Notes under the pieces: generated by a model
Database searches by the model: none
Seen by the model: only the letters and a program-made list of their open reading frames with translations
What the model was told of the DNA's origin: nothing
Made by a program: the position numbers and the translations under genes
Shown here: positions 1 to 5,843 of the stretch, piece by piece
How the letters are laid out: every line of letters starts with the position of its first letter
Numbering within the stretch: the stretch's first letter is position 1
Source: Nitrososphaerota archaeon
GTDB taxonomy: Archaea > Thermoproteota > Nitrososphaeria > Nitrososphaerales > UBA183
Length of the DNA: 11,411 nucleotides
Reading direction: 5' to 3'
NCBI GenBank assembly: GCA_029784825.1
Contig: JAFMAU010000060.1
Span: 1-11,411 of the forward strand

Positions 1-517
1 CGACCAGTATCCCGGTGGTGAACAGGGCGGTCTCGGGGAACCCGATGAACCCGATCAGGACCCCGCCTATCAGCACGCCGACGGTGAACCCCGCGTTGAA
101 GCCGATCCTCACCCAGGTGTATGCCTCGGTCCGCTGGGGGATGTCGGTCATGTCGGCCACGTAAGCCTGTATCGCAGGCTGGGCGAGGGACCCGCAGACG
201 CCCGCGAGCGCTCCTCCCAGGAGGACCCCCGGGACCCAGCCGGCCCGCATCCCCATCGCGACCGTGAAGACGGAAGCCGCCTCGCCGGCGAGGCTGACTA
301 TGAAGACCCTTCTCCTCCCCAGCCTGTCGGTCACCAGCCCACCGAAGGGAGAGACGGCGAGGGGCACGATCGATATCAGCACGATGAGCGCTCCGATGAG
401 CGCGTAGCCGAGCCCCGCGACGTTCCTGAAGTAGAGCGAGAGGAACGGATACATCATCGCGACGCCCAGGAGCCTCACCGCCGATGCGACCCCGAGGAGC
501 CGCACGTTCTTGTCCAA
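1..517 (-). CDS. MFS transporter, N-terminal part (gene continues past left edge)
   Basis: Reading leftwards from a TTG at 517, an open frame of 172 codons reaches the edge of the window. It encodes hydrophobic segments separated by short loops, as in the first five or six helices of a major facilitator superfamily transporter. The loop between helices 2 and 3 carries the family's motif A (GGLVTDRLGRRRV, residues 59-71). After helix 4 there is the typical AYVADMTDIPQRTEAY stretch leading into a glycine-rich helix 5. It should be a 12-helix secondary transporter of the cytoplasmic membrane; substrate and direction cannot be told, though efflux carriers often look like this. TTG was chosen because no ATG or GTG lies in frame upstream and a TATA-like TTTAA (545-549) sits about 30 bp before it, matching the leaderless pattern of other genes here. 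The C-terminal half is missing. Confidence 0.85.
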   Translation of the reverse strand, partial: MDKNVRLLGVASAVRLLGVAMMYPFLSLYFRNVAGLGYALIGALIVLISIVPLAVSPFGGLVTDRLGRRRVFIVSLAGEAASVFTVAMGMRAGWVPGVLLGGALAGVCGSLAQPAIQAYVADMTDIPQRTEAYTWVRIGFNAGFTVGVLIGGVLIGFIGFPETALFTTGILV

Positions 518-544
518 GTCGGGCGAGCGCCGATGCGAGGCGTG

Positions 545-549
545 TTTAA
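545..549 (-). promoter_or_regulatory. TATA-like box for the MFS gene
   Basis: GTTAAAC when read on the minus strand, in GC-rich surroundings, about 30 bp before the TTG at 517. This spacing predicts transcription starting at or a few bases before the start codon. Confidence 0.4.
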
Positions 550-585
550 CCTTCGCCTGGCTGAAGTCGCACCGAGAGCAAGTCG

Positions 586-590
586 TTTAA
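586..590 (+). promoter_or_regulatory. TATA-like box for the zinc-finger gene
   Basis: TTTAA whose centre lies 27 bp before the ATG at 615. It decides the start: transcription beginning at 614-615 would leave out the in-frame GTG at 597, so the ATG at 615 is preferred. It faces away from the MFS promoter in the same 97-bp intergenic region (518-614). Confidence 0.5.
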
Positions 591-614
591 CCCGCCGTGC
601 TGGGAGTCGGATCG

Positions 615-998
615 ATGATCGAAGTAGACTGCTCTGAGATGGACCTCGACGAGCAGCTGTCCCTCGCCGCCGCCGTCTCGGAATCGCTCGGCGAAAAGGG
701 GGTCGCTCTCGTCAAGGACGCGAAGCTCATGGTTGACGCGTTCTCGGCCGTTTCAGTCGCGGAAGTGGCTCGCGCCGTCGGCGCTTTCGTGGCGAAGAGG
801 AAGGACGCCGCGCACTACTCGGTGGAGACGAAGGGGGACGCCATCACCGTCCACACCCCCGACCCGCTGTCAAGGTCCAGAGGGCGGAAGGACACGGGGG
901 AGCTCCTGCCCCCTAACCTGCTGAAGTGCCCCTTCTGCAGCTTCGTCACGCCTTACCAGGAGATGTACAACGTGCACCTCAGGTCGCACGGGTTCTGA
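615..998 (+). CDS. Small C2H2 zinc-finger protein
   Basis: A 127-residue soluble protein with a C-terminal zinc finger of the classic spacing C-x2-C-x12-H-x3-H (Cys105, Cys108, His121, His125), ending two residues after the last histidine. The remainder is predicted to be mixed helix/strand and is acidic near the N-terminus, with a basic serine/arginine patch (SRSRGRK) before the finger. Single C2H2 fingers on a small N-terminal domain occur in several archaeal lineages; their role is mostly unproven, with nucleic-acid or protein binding the usual guess. An in-frame GTG at 597 would add six residues, but the TATA box at 586-590 points to ATG 615 as a leaderless start. The gene converges on the next one with an 11-bp gap. 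Confidence is high that it is a gene and that it has a zinc finger, low for function. Confidence 0.8.
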   Translation: MIEVDCSEMDLDEQLSLAAAVSESLGEKGVALVKDAKLMVDAFSAVSVAEVARAVGAFVAKRKDAAHYSVETKGDAITVHTPDPLSRSRGRKDTGELLPPNLLKCPFCSFVTPYQEMYNVHLRSHGF

Positions 999-1009
999 AG
1001 CAGGACCCG

Positions 1010-1429
1010 TCATTTTCCGAAGTGGCTCCGGGGCGCCTGACGGTCGAGGTAGGCGACGGCGCCGAGCGACACGACCATCGGGAGGAGCATGGCCATGGTC
1101 TCGGTGAAGTCTCCGTACGTAGCCAGGAAGTACGCGCCCATCCCGGCTGAGAAGACGAGCACCGCCACTCCGAGATACACCGCCAGGGTCCACCCCCACC
1201 CCTTGCGCGTCCAGAGGCCGTAGCCTGCCGGTATCGCCAAAGCCCCCATAGCTATCTCCACGGCGAAGAAGGTGTAGAAGTCCGGGATGCTCGCGACACC
1301 GAGCCCCACTGACGTCGCTATCGCGTTGACCGCGTTGAGGAAGTAAGCCCCGATTACAATCGTGCCTGCGCCTGCTATCACCTCGATGAACGACAGCGCG
1401 GCGACCCCGTCGGGCCTTGCCTGCGACAC
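1010..1429 (-). CDS. Small four-helix membrane protein, unknown function
   Basis: A 139-residue protein with four predicted membrane segments (about residues 9-31, 50-72, 78-103 and 110-127) and short loops, of which WTRKGWGW (73-80) between helices 2 and 3 stands out. It ends in a short basic tail. This layout resembles the many small archaeal and bacterial 4-TM proteins of unknown function. I see no catalytic motif or metal ligand. The GTG start at 1429 fits a TATA-like TTAT (1455-1459) about 28 bp before it, so the transcript is probably leaderless. It diverges from the ACT-V4R gene and converges on the zinc-finger gene. Real gene: likely; function: not assignable from sequence. Confidence 0.75.
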   Translation of the reverse strand: MSQARPDGVAALSFIEVIAGAGTIVIGAYFLNAVNAIATSVGLGVASIPDFYTFFAVEIAMGALAIPAGYGLWTRKGWGWTLAVYLGVAVLVFSAGMGAYFLATYGDFTETMAMLLPMVVSLGAVAYLDRQAPRSHFGK

Positions 1430-1454
1430 GTCAGCCGCCCCCGGGAGGTCGCGG

Positions 1455-1459
1455 ATAAG
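1455..1459 (-). promoter_or_regulatory. TATA-like box for the 139-residue membrane protein
   Basis: CTTAT on the minus strand, centred 28 bp before the GTG at 1429. It shares the 93-bp divergent intergenic region 1430-1522 with the promoter of the ACT-V4R gene. Confidence 0.4.
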
Positions 1460-1494
1460 CCTGACATCCGACGGCGGGCCGTTGCGCTAAGGTG

Positions 1495-1499
1495 ATATA
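1495..1499 (+). promoter_or_regulatory. TATA box for the ACT-V4R gene
   Basis: GATATAC in a GC-rich setting, centred 26 bp before the TTG at 1523. This spacing makes the TTG the first codon of a leaderless transcript and argues against the in-frame ATG at 1556. Confidence 0.55.
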
Positions 1500-1522
1500 C
1501 TCAACCCAAACCAGTCGCCCGG

Positions 1523-2341
1523 TTGGATTCCGAGCCGAGGTTCCTCGGCGTCTCAATGCTCGGCGGCGGAAAGACGATCTACCTCGTCGCCGTGAAATCT
1601 AAGAACGTCCCCGGCGCGCTCGGAGACATCGCGACCCGGATCGGCAAGGCCGGGCTGAACATACTCACCGCGAGCGACTGCTCCCTGCCTGAAGCGGAGG
1701 ACTCGGCGGTGTCGTTCTTCCTCGAGCCCAGGGAAGGCGAGCACTCCGAGGAGGAGGTGAGAAGGGCGGTGGCGACCTCGCCTTTCGTGACCGACGTGAA
1801 CGTCAGGACGAGCAGCTCCAAGCTGATGATAGACGACCTCGGGTTCCCTGTGATGTATTTCCCTTCGGGGAGGGCGGTGATCTTCCCGCAAAAGGGGATC
1901 GTGGCCATGTTCAGGGACGTCATCCGGATGTTCGGCACGGGCGGAGAGTCGATACTGTTCCGGGCCGGGTACTCGGTCGGGACCCAGGGGACCAACGACC
2001 TCGCGAAGGCCGTGGGGGAGGAGGACCTTCAGGCGCACACGGAGAGCTTCACTTCGCTCTTTTCGGCTCTCGGATGGGGGAAACTTGAGATGGTCGGCGG
2101 GGCCGAAGACCTGTCGAGCATCAGGCTCAGGCTGGAGGACGGGTTCGAGAGCGACGGCGTGAAGGCATCGAAGCCCGCGTGCCACTTCACCAGGGGGATG
2201 GTTGCGGGCTCGGCAGAGAGGATCTTCGGGGAGCCAGTGACCTGCGAGGAGGCGATGTGCGAAGCGGCCGGGGACCCGTACTGCGAGTTCACTGTTTCGA
2301 GGCGTATCGGCTCTAGTAAGTCTGGAAGTTCCGGGTCCTGA
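1523..2341 (+). CDS. ACT domain-V4R domain protein (ligand sensor)
   Basis: A 272-residue soluble protein with two recognisable parts. Residues about 17-97 form an ACT domain: a first strand (TIYLVAVKSKNVPG), the helix GALGDIATRIGKAGLNI, and a second strand/helix unit. ACT domains usually bind amino acids or related small ligands. Residues about 115-258 resemble the V4R (4-vinyl reductase) domain, with the late signature C-H-x-T-R-G-x-x-x-G and a cysteine cluster (Cys220, Cys241, Cys246, Cys254) around EEAMCEAAGDPYCEFTV; V4R domains bind small hydrophobic molecules or metal. A Ser/Gly-rich tail of about 10 residues follows. No DNA-binding domain is visible, so it may act on a partner protein. 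TTG at 1523 was chosen because of the TATA box 26 bp upstream; starting at ATG 1556 would remove 11 residues but leave both domains. Its 3' end overlaps the convergent gene by 29 nt. Confidence 0.85.
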   Translation: MDSEPRFLGVSMLGGGKTIYLVAVKSKNVPGALGDIATRIGKAGLNILTASDCSLPEAEDSAVSFFLEPREGEHSEEEVRRAVATSPFVTDVNVRTSSSKLMIDDLGFPVMYFPSGRAVIFPQKGIVAMFRDVIRMFGTGGESILFRAGYSVGTQGTNDLAKAVGEEDLQAHTESFTSLFSALGWGKLEMVGGAEDLSSIRLRLEDGFESDGVKASKPACHFTRGMVAGSAERIFGEPVTCEEAMCEAAGDPYCEFTVSRRIGSSKSGSSGS

Positions 2342-2651
2342 AAGCCCCTATCACAAGCGCGACCCCGACGATGATCAGTAGCTCAGGGAGGAACGGGACG
2401 GCGCTCCCGAAGACCAGAACGAAGGCGTTCGCGACAGTCAGGACGGCGCCGAGCGCCATGGTGAGGATGCTGAGTCTCAGCCTGAACGCGGACCTCGCGA
2501 GGTTGAGGAGGAGCAGGAGACCACCCGTCCCCACGGCGAACACCGGTGAGTTCACCGTCGCTCCGAGGTCCCCTTTCAGCCAGACCGCCACGACCCCGAA
2601 CCAGATGAGGAAGAGACCCCAAAAGACGTTGGTGATTGTGCCGTTGTTCAC
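2313..2651 (-). CDS. Small four-helix membrane protein, unknown function
   Basis: A 112-residue hydrophobic protein with four predicted membrane helices (about residues 8-27, 34-54, 60-81 and 85-103) and tiny loops containing a few arginines (SAFRLR, FRTRNF). No enzyme or transporter motif is recognisable; it is a short generic integral membrane protein. The GTG start at 2651 is the first in frame after a TATA-like TTTAA (2684-2688) 35 bp away, implying a leader of about 8 nt. It lies 49 bp downstream of the PAP2 phosphatase gene on the same strand, so co-transcription with it is also possible. Its last 29 nt overlap the end of the ACT-V4R gene on the other strand. The hydrophobic pattern makes a chance frame unlikely. 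Confidence 0.7.
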   Translation of the reverse strand: MNNGTITNVFWGLFLIWFGVVAVWLKGDLGATVNSPVFAVGTGGLLLLLNLARSAFRLRLSILTMALGAVLTVANAFVLVFGSAVPFLPELLIIVGVALVIGAFRTRNFQTY

Positions 2652-2683
2652 CGGTTCTCTTCCCGTCCCCGCGCTATCGTGGC

Positions 2684-2688
2684 TTTAA
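2684..2688 (-). promoter_or_regulatory. TATA-like box for the 112-residue membrane protein
   Basis: CTTAAAG on the minus strand, centred 35 bp before the GTG at 2651. It lies in the 49-bp gap after the PAP2 gene and suggests a separate or additional promoter. Confidence 0.35.
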
Positions 2689-2700
2689 GGATAGCAGGGG

Positions 2701-3390
2701 TCAGAGCGCCAGCGGCCCGTTTCTGAAGACCTTCACGAGCAGGTCGACGATCCGGTCTCCCCACTTTCGCAGGTACCTCTTCTCCAGCGCGAGCCCTCCC
2801 AGGGCGACTGCAGCCCCGAGCGCGATCCCGGCTGCGACGTCGGTTGGGAAGTGCTCGAAGAGGAACACCCTTGAGACGCAGACGACCGCCGCTTCAAGCG
2901 CCAGCAGTCCTGCCACCCACTTCCTCCTGAAGGTCGCGAGGACGTACGTGGCGCCGACGGACACTATCACCGCGTGCCCTGAAGGGAACGAGTAGTCGGT
3001 GTCGAGCGGGATCCTGATTATGGGCGACCCGCCTCCGATCGCGGCGAGGAGCGTGTCGGGCCTCCCTCTGGCTACAGCGTACTTCGCCGCCTCTCCCAGC
3101 GCGATCCCTCCGACGAAGACCCCGCAGAGGCCGAGCGCGACCATCTTCGTCCGCCTGTCGCCGAAGACGAAGAGGACTGCTGTCAGCGGGATCCAGAAGT
3201 ACTCTCTTCCGTAAAGACTGGCTGCGATCATGAGCGAGCTCACCGCAGCCCCGGGGCGAAGGTTGTTCACCCAGAGCGCCGCCTGAAGGTCGGCCTGGTC
3301 GAGCGCGGGAGACGACTTGACCGCGACCGCCAGCGCGACGAAAATGGCCGCCCCCAGCGCAGCCGCGTACAGGAGCCTTCGGTCGCTCAT
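2701..3390 (-). CDS. PAP2-family membrane phosphatase
   Basis: A 229-residue membrane protein with about six helices and all three motifs of the PAP2 / lipid phosphatase family: K-x6-RP (Lys103 to Arg110-Pro111), PSGH (136-139), and SR-x5-H (Ser173-Arg174 to His180) followed by Asp184. The histidine of motif 3 forms the phospho-enzyme and that of motif 2 acts as acid/base in this family. Such proteins hydrolyse phospholipid-like phosphates, including polyprenyl (dolichyl or undecaprenyl) diphosphates and phosphatidate analogues; the archaeal substrate cannot be told here, but recycling of a polyprenyl carrier for glycosylation is a sensible guess. The C-terminus is basic and probably cytoplasmic. 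The ATG at 3390 is 26 bp downstream of a clear TATA box (3414-3418), so the mRNA is probably leaderless. It diverges from pgk. Confidence 0.9.
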   Translation of the reverse strand: MSDRRLLYAAALGAAIFVALAVAVKSSPALDQADLQAALWVNNLRPGAAVSSLMIAASLYGREYFWIPLTAVLFVFGDRRTKMVALGLCGVFVGGIALGEAAKYAVARGRPDTLLAAIGGGSPIIRIPLDTDYSFPSGHAVIVSVGATYVLATFRRKWVAGLLALEAAVVCVSRVFLFEHFPTDVAAGIALGAAVALGGLALEKRYLRKWGDRIVDLLVKVFRNGPLAL

Positions 3391-3397
3391 CCCCCCG

Positions 3398-3410
3398 AGC
3401 CCGACGGGCT
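3398..3410. repeat. Inverted repeat between TATA box and start of the PAP2 gene
   Basis: AGCCCG-A-CGGGCT: perfect 6-bp arms around one base, ending 4 bp from the PAP2 TATA box and lying about -8 to -20 from its ATG. A protein bound here would block initiation, so it could be a repressor site. In GC-rich DNA a short GC palindrome may also arise by chance. Confidence 0.3.
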
Positions 3411-3413
3411 TCG

Positions 3414-3418
3414 TATAT
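3414..3418 (-). promoter_or_regulatory. TATA box for the PAP2 gene
   Basis: GATATACG on the minus strand, centred 26 bp before the ATG at 3390. One of the clearest TATA boxes in the window. Confidence 0.55.
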
Positions 3419-3490
3419 CTCCCTTCTCCATGAAAAGGGGAGGCAGGGGTCGTGTTAGGATAACAGGCGCCTCCCGACCGCGCTTCACAG

Positions 3491-3505
3491 CCGTTAACTT
3501 AACGG
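3491..3505. promoter_or_regulatory. Perfect inverted repeat upstream of the pgk-gap promoter
   Basis: CCGTTAA-C-TTAACGG: perfect 7-bp arms separated by one base, 29 bp upstream of the pgk TATA box. This is a plausible position for an archaeal activator that helps recruit TBP/TFB, or for a regulator shared with the divergent PAP2 gene. I found no second copy in the window. That it is a perfect palindrome is seen; that it is an operator is inference. Confidence 0.45.
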
Positions 3506-3534
3506 CACGACCAAGGCAATTTCCTGCACAACAC

Positions 3535-3540
3535 ATATAA
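3535..3540 (+). promoter_or_regulatory. TATA box for the pgk-gap operon
   Basis: ATATAA in an A/T-rich stretch, centred about 26 bp before the GTG at 3563. It predicts a leaderless mRNA starting with that GTG. Confidence 0.6.
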
Positions 3541-3562
3541 TCGTTGGTCGGTCGCGAAAAAA

Positions 3563-4792
3563 GTGACGGCAATGCCCATCAGGATGCTCACCCTGGAGGA
3601 CCTGGACCTCGGAGGGAAGCGGGTCTTCCTGCGCGTCGACATCAACACCCCTGTCCACCCGCAGAGCGGCCAGCTGATGGAGCAGGAGCGGCTCAGAGAG
3701 GCAGCCATGACGATCCAGGACCTCCCGGAGTCGAAGGTGGTCGTCGCCTCCCACCAGGGGAGGGTCGGAAGGTCAGATTACACTTCCCTCGAGGCTCACG
3801 CCAAAGTCCTGGAGGGGATACTCGGGAAGAAGGTCGGGTTCGTCCCGGACGTCTTCGGCCCCGAAGCGCTCGCCAGGATAGACTCGCTGGACGACGGCGG
3901 GGTGCTGGTCCTCGACAACCTCCGGTTCACCGCGGAGGAGAACCAGGAGTACAAGCCTCAGGACGCCGAGCGGACGTTCCTCGTAAGCAGGCTGAAGGGG
4001 CACCTGGACGCTTCCGTGCTCGACGCCTTCTCGACAGCCCACAGGGGGTCCCCGACCATAGTGGGGTTCGCGGGGCTCGTCCCGACCTGCGCCGGGAGGA
4101 CAGTGGAGAGAGAGCTCAGGATGCTTGACAGGATATCGACCGTGGAGAAGGGCCCCTACGTGACCATCCTCGGCGGCGCGAAGGTAAGCGACAGGCTGGA
4201 GGCGATCGACGCGCTGGTGGCGAACAGCAGGGCCGACAAGGTCCTCCTGTGCGGCGTCGTCGGCCTGGTCTTCCTGAAGGCAGCTGGGAAGCTCAGAGGG
4301 GACCTGGGCGTAGATGGAGAGCAGAAGTTCGTGGTCAAGGCGAGGCAGCTGCTGGACGAAGACCCCGACAGGTTCGCGCTCCCCGTCGACGTGGCCATCG
4401 AGCAGGGCGGAGAGAGGAAGGAGGTCGAGCCGGCCGGGCTGAGCGCCCAGACGCGGGTGATGGACATCGGCTCGAAGACGGTCGAGAAGTATTCTCGCTT
4501 CATCAAGGGTGCTGGGACCGTGTTCATGAGCGGGCCGCCGGGCGCGTTCGAGTACGAAGCGTTCACCATCGGGACGGAGGGGCTCCTGCGCGCGATGGCG
4601 TCGTCGCTCGGGACGACCATAATCAGCGGCGGACACCTGTCGACTGCCATGCACAAGTACGGGGTCCACGATCAGATCGACCACGTCAGCACCGCGGGAG
4701 GGGCGCTGGTCCAGTATCTCGCCGGGAAGAGGCTCCCGCTCATAGACGCCCTGGAGAGGGCTGCGGACAAGTGGGGGAAGAAGGCCGAATGA
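3563..4792 (+). CDS. pgk: Phosphoglycerate kinase, archaeal type
   Basis: Transfers phosphate between 1,3-bisphosphoglycerate and ADP (EC 2.7.2.3), in the cytoplasm, in glycolysis or gluconeogenesis. The 409-residue length is normal for archaeal enzymes. The N-domain has the substrate motif RVDINTPV (24-31; usual form RVDFNVP), ASHQGR (62-67), LDNLRFTAEEN (117-127) and DAFSTAHRGSPTIVG (154-168). The C-domain has ILGGAKVSDRLE (202-213), GPPGAFEYEAFTIGTEG (324-340) for nucleotide binding, and SGGHLSTA (355-362). GTG at 3563 is preferred over the in-frame ATG at 3572 because the TATA box at 3535-3540 places transcription start right on it; the difference is only three residues. It is followed after 34 bp by gap, the next enzyme of the pathway, the same pgk-gap order as in Sulfolobus. 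An inverted repeat upstream may regulate the pair. Confidence 0.96.
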   Translation: MTAMPIRMLTLEDLDLGGKRVFLRVDINTPVHPQSGQLMEQERLREAAMTIQDLPESKVVVASHQGRVGRSDYTSLEAHAKVLEGILGKKVGFVPDVFGPEALARIDSLDDGGVLVLDNLRFTAEENQEYKPQDAERTFLVSRLKGHLDASVLDAFSTAHRGSPTIVGFAGLVPTCAGRTVERELRMLDRISTVEKGPYVTILGGAKVSDRLEAIDALVANSRADKVLLCGVVGLVFLKAAGKLRGDLGVDGEQKFVVKARQLLDEDPDRFALPVDVAIEQGGERKEVEPAGLSAQTRVMDIGSKTVEKYSRFIKGAGTVFMSGPPGAFEYEAFTIGTEGLLRAMASSLGTTIISGGHLSTAMHKYGVHDQIDHVSTAGGALVQYLAGKRLPLIDALERAADKWGKKAE

Positions 4793-4796
4793 GCTC

Positions 4797-4801
4797 ATTA
4801 A
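4797..4801 (+). promoter_or_regulatory. Possible internal TATA-like box before gap
   Basis: CATTAAG just after the pgk stop, centred 28 bp before the gap ATG, the same spacing as at the other promoters. It may let gap be transcribed on its own as well as with pgk. The match is weak. Confidence 0.25.
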
Positions 4802-4810
4802 GCGCGCCGC

Positions 4811-4815
4811 GGAGG
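4811..4815 (+). promoter_or_regulatory. Shine-Dalgarno-like site for gap
   Basis: GGAGG eleven bases before the ATG at 4827, in the 34-bp pgk-gap spacer. It supports translation of gap from a pgk-gap mRNA. Confidence 0.4.
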
Positions 4816-4826
4816 CGCCGTCGAGC

Positions 4827-5843
4827 ATGATCAGGGTCGGAGTGAACGGGTACGGCACGATAGGGCGCCGGGTCGCCGACGCCGTCCGCAAGCAGAAGGA
4901 CATGGAGCTGGTCGGGGTCACCGCGGCGCACCCCCACTACAAGTACGCCCTCGCGCTGGAGAAGGGGATCCCGCTCTACGCCCTCGACATGAAGAGCCTC
5001 GAGGCCTTCAACGCCGGGGGGTACTCGCTGAGGGGGACCCTCAACGACCTCCTTCAGAGGGTGGACGTGGTGGTGGACGGAGCCCCTGACGACAGCGGGC
5101 CGACCAACAAGGCAGCTTACCAGCTGGCAGGGGTGAAGGCGATATTCCAGGGCGGGGAGGAGCACGAGCTGACCGGGACCTCCTTCGTCGCCCAGTGCAA
5201 CTTCGAAAAGGCCGCGGGCAAGAGCCTCGTCAGGGTCGTGTCGTGCAACACTACGGGGCTCTGCAGAACGCTCGGTGCGCTCGACGGGGCGTTCGGCGTG
5301 TCGAAGGCAAGGGCGGTGCTCGCAAGGCGGGCGACGGACCCGGACGACGTGAAGAAGGGGCCCATCGACGCGGTTGTGCTCGACCCGACGACCGTGCCGT
5401 CGCACCACGGCCCGGACGTGCAGACGGTGCTCCCACATGTCCCGATCGTAACCATGGCGTTCAAGGTCCCGACCACGCACATGCACCTCCACAGCCTGAT
5501 AGTCGGCCTGAAGAAAGACGCGACGAAGGAAAAGGTCGTGGACGCCCTGAAGTCGACGCCGCGGCTGACCCTGGTGGACGGCAAGTCCGGGTTCAAGTCT
5601 ACCGCCAACATCATGGACTGGGCGAGGGAGAAGGGGAGGGACAGGAACGACGTCTACGAAGCGACGGTCTGGAAAGACTCCGTGACGGTGTTAGACGGGG
5701 AGGCGTACATGTTCCTCGGGGTCCACCAGGAAGCGATCGTGGTCCCGGAGAACATCGACGCCATCAGGGCGCTTGCCGGCGGGTACACCCGCGAAGAGTC
5801 GATGAAGCTGACTGACGAGTCCCTGGGGATAGCGCACCGTTAG
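4827..5843 (+). CDS. gap: Glyceraldehyde-3-phosphate dehydrogenase, archaeal class II
   Basis: Catalyses phosphorylating oxidation of glyceraldehyde 3-phosphate to 1,3-bisphosphoglycerate, or the reverse, with NAD(P) (EC 1.2.1.59). The 338-residue length is typical of archaeal class II enzymes. The N-terminus is a Rossmann nucleotide-binding motif (VGVNGYGTIGRRVADAV, 4-20). The catalytic cysteine is Cys140 in VSCNTTGLCR, the archaeal signature that differs from the SCTTN of bacterial enzymes, and the catalytic histidine lies in TTHMHLHS (His218/His220). ATG 4827 is the only sensible start, since it directly precedes the Rossmann strand. It follows pgk by 34 bp, and the two enzymes act consecutively. 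Its stop codon touches the stop of the convergent gene (TAGCTA, 5841-5846). Direction of flux cannot be read from the sequence; many archaea use this pair mainly for gluconeogenesis. Confidence 0.96.
   Translation: MIRVGVNGYGTIGRRVADAVRKQKDMELVGVTAAHPHYKYALALEKGIPLYALDMKSLEAFNAGGYSLRGTLNDLLQRVDVVVDGAPDDSGPTNKAAYQLAGVKAIFQGGEEHELTGTSFVAQCNFEKAAGKSLVRVVSCNTTGLCRTLGALDGAFGVSKARAVLARRATDPDDVKKGPIDAVVLDPTTVPSHHGPDVQTVLPHVPIVTMAFKVPTTHMHLHSLIVGLKKDATKEKVVDALKSTPRLTLVDGKSGFKSTANIMDWAREKGRDRNDVYEATVWKDSVTVLDGEAYMFLGVHQEAIVVPENIDAIRALAGGYTREESMKLTDESLGIAHR

Noticed and set aside
1471..1482. Small inverted repeat ACGGC-GG-GCCGT between the divergent promoters at 1430-1522
   Set aside because: Arms of five GC-rich bases are easily expected by chance, and it does not overlap either TATA box.
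3430..3540. A 36-residue, arginine-rich open frame on the plus strand in the PAP2-pgk intergenic region
   Set aside because: No ribosome site or well-placed TATA box, its stop overlaps the pgk TATA box, and frames of this length are common by chance in GC-rich DNA.
4804..4818. GCGCC/GGCGC hairpin in the pgk-gap spacer that would cover part of the gap ribosome site
   Set aside because: Only five base pairs in GC-rich sequence, without support for a riboswitch or other conserved structure.
3773..4921. A 382-codon open frame antisense to pgk
   Set aside because: It lies opposite a clearly identified gene with all its motifs; its translation is Arg/Pro/Leu-rich with no recognisable domain, as expected from GC-rich codon positions. 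The same applies to the long antisense frames over gap, glyA and the ETF genes.
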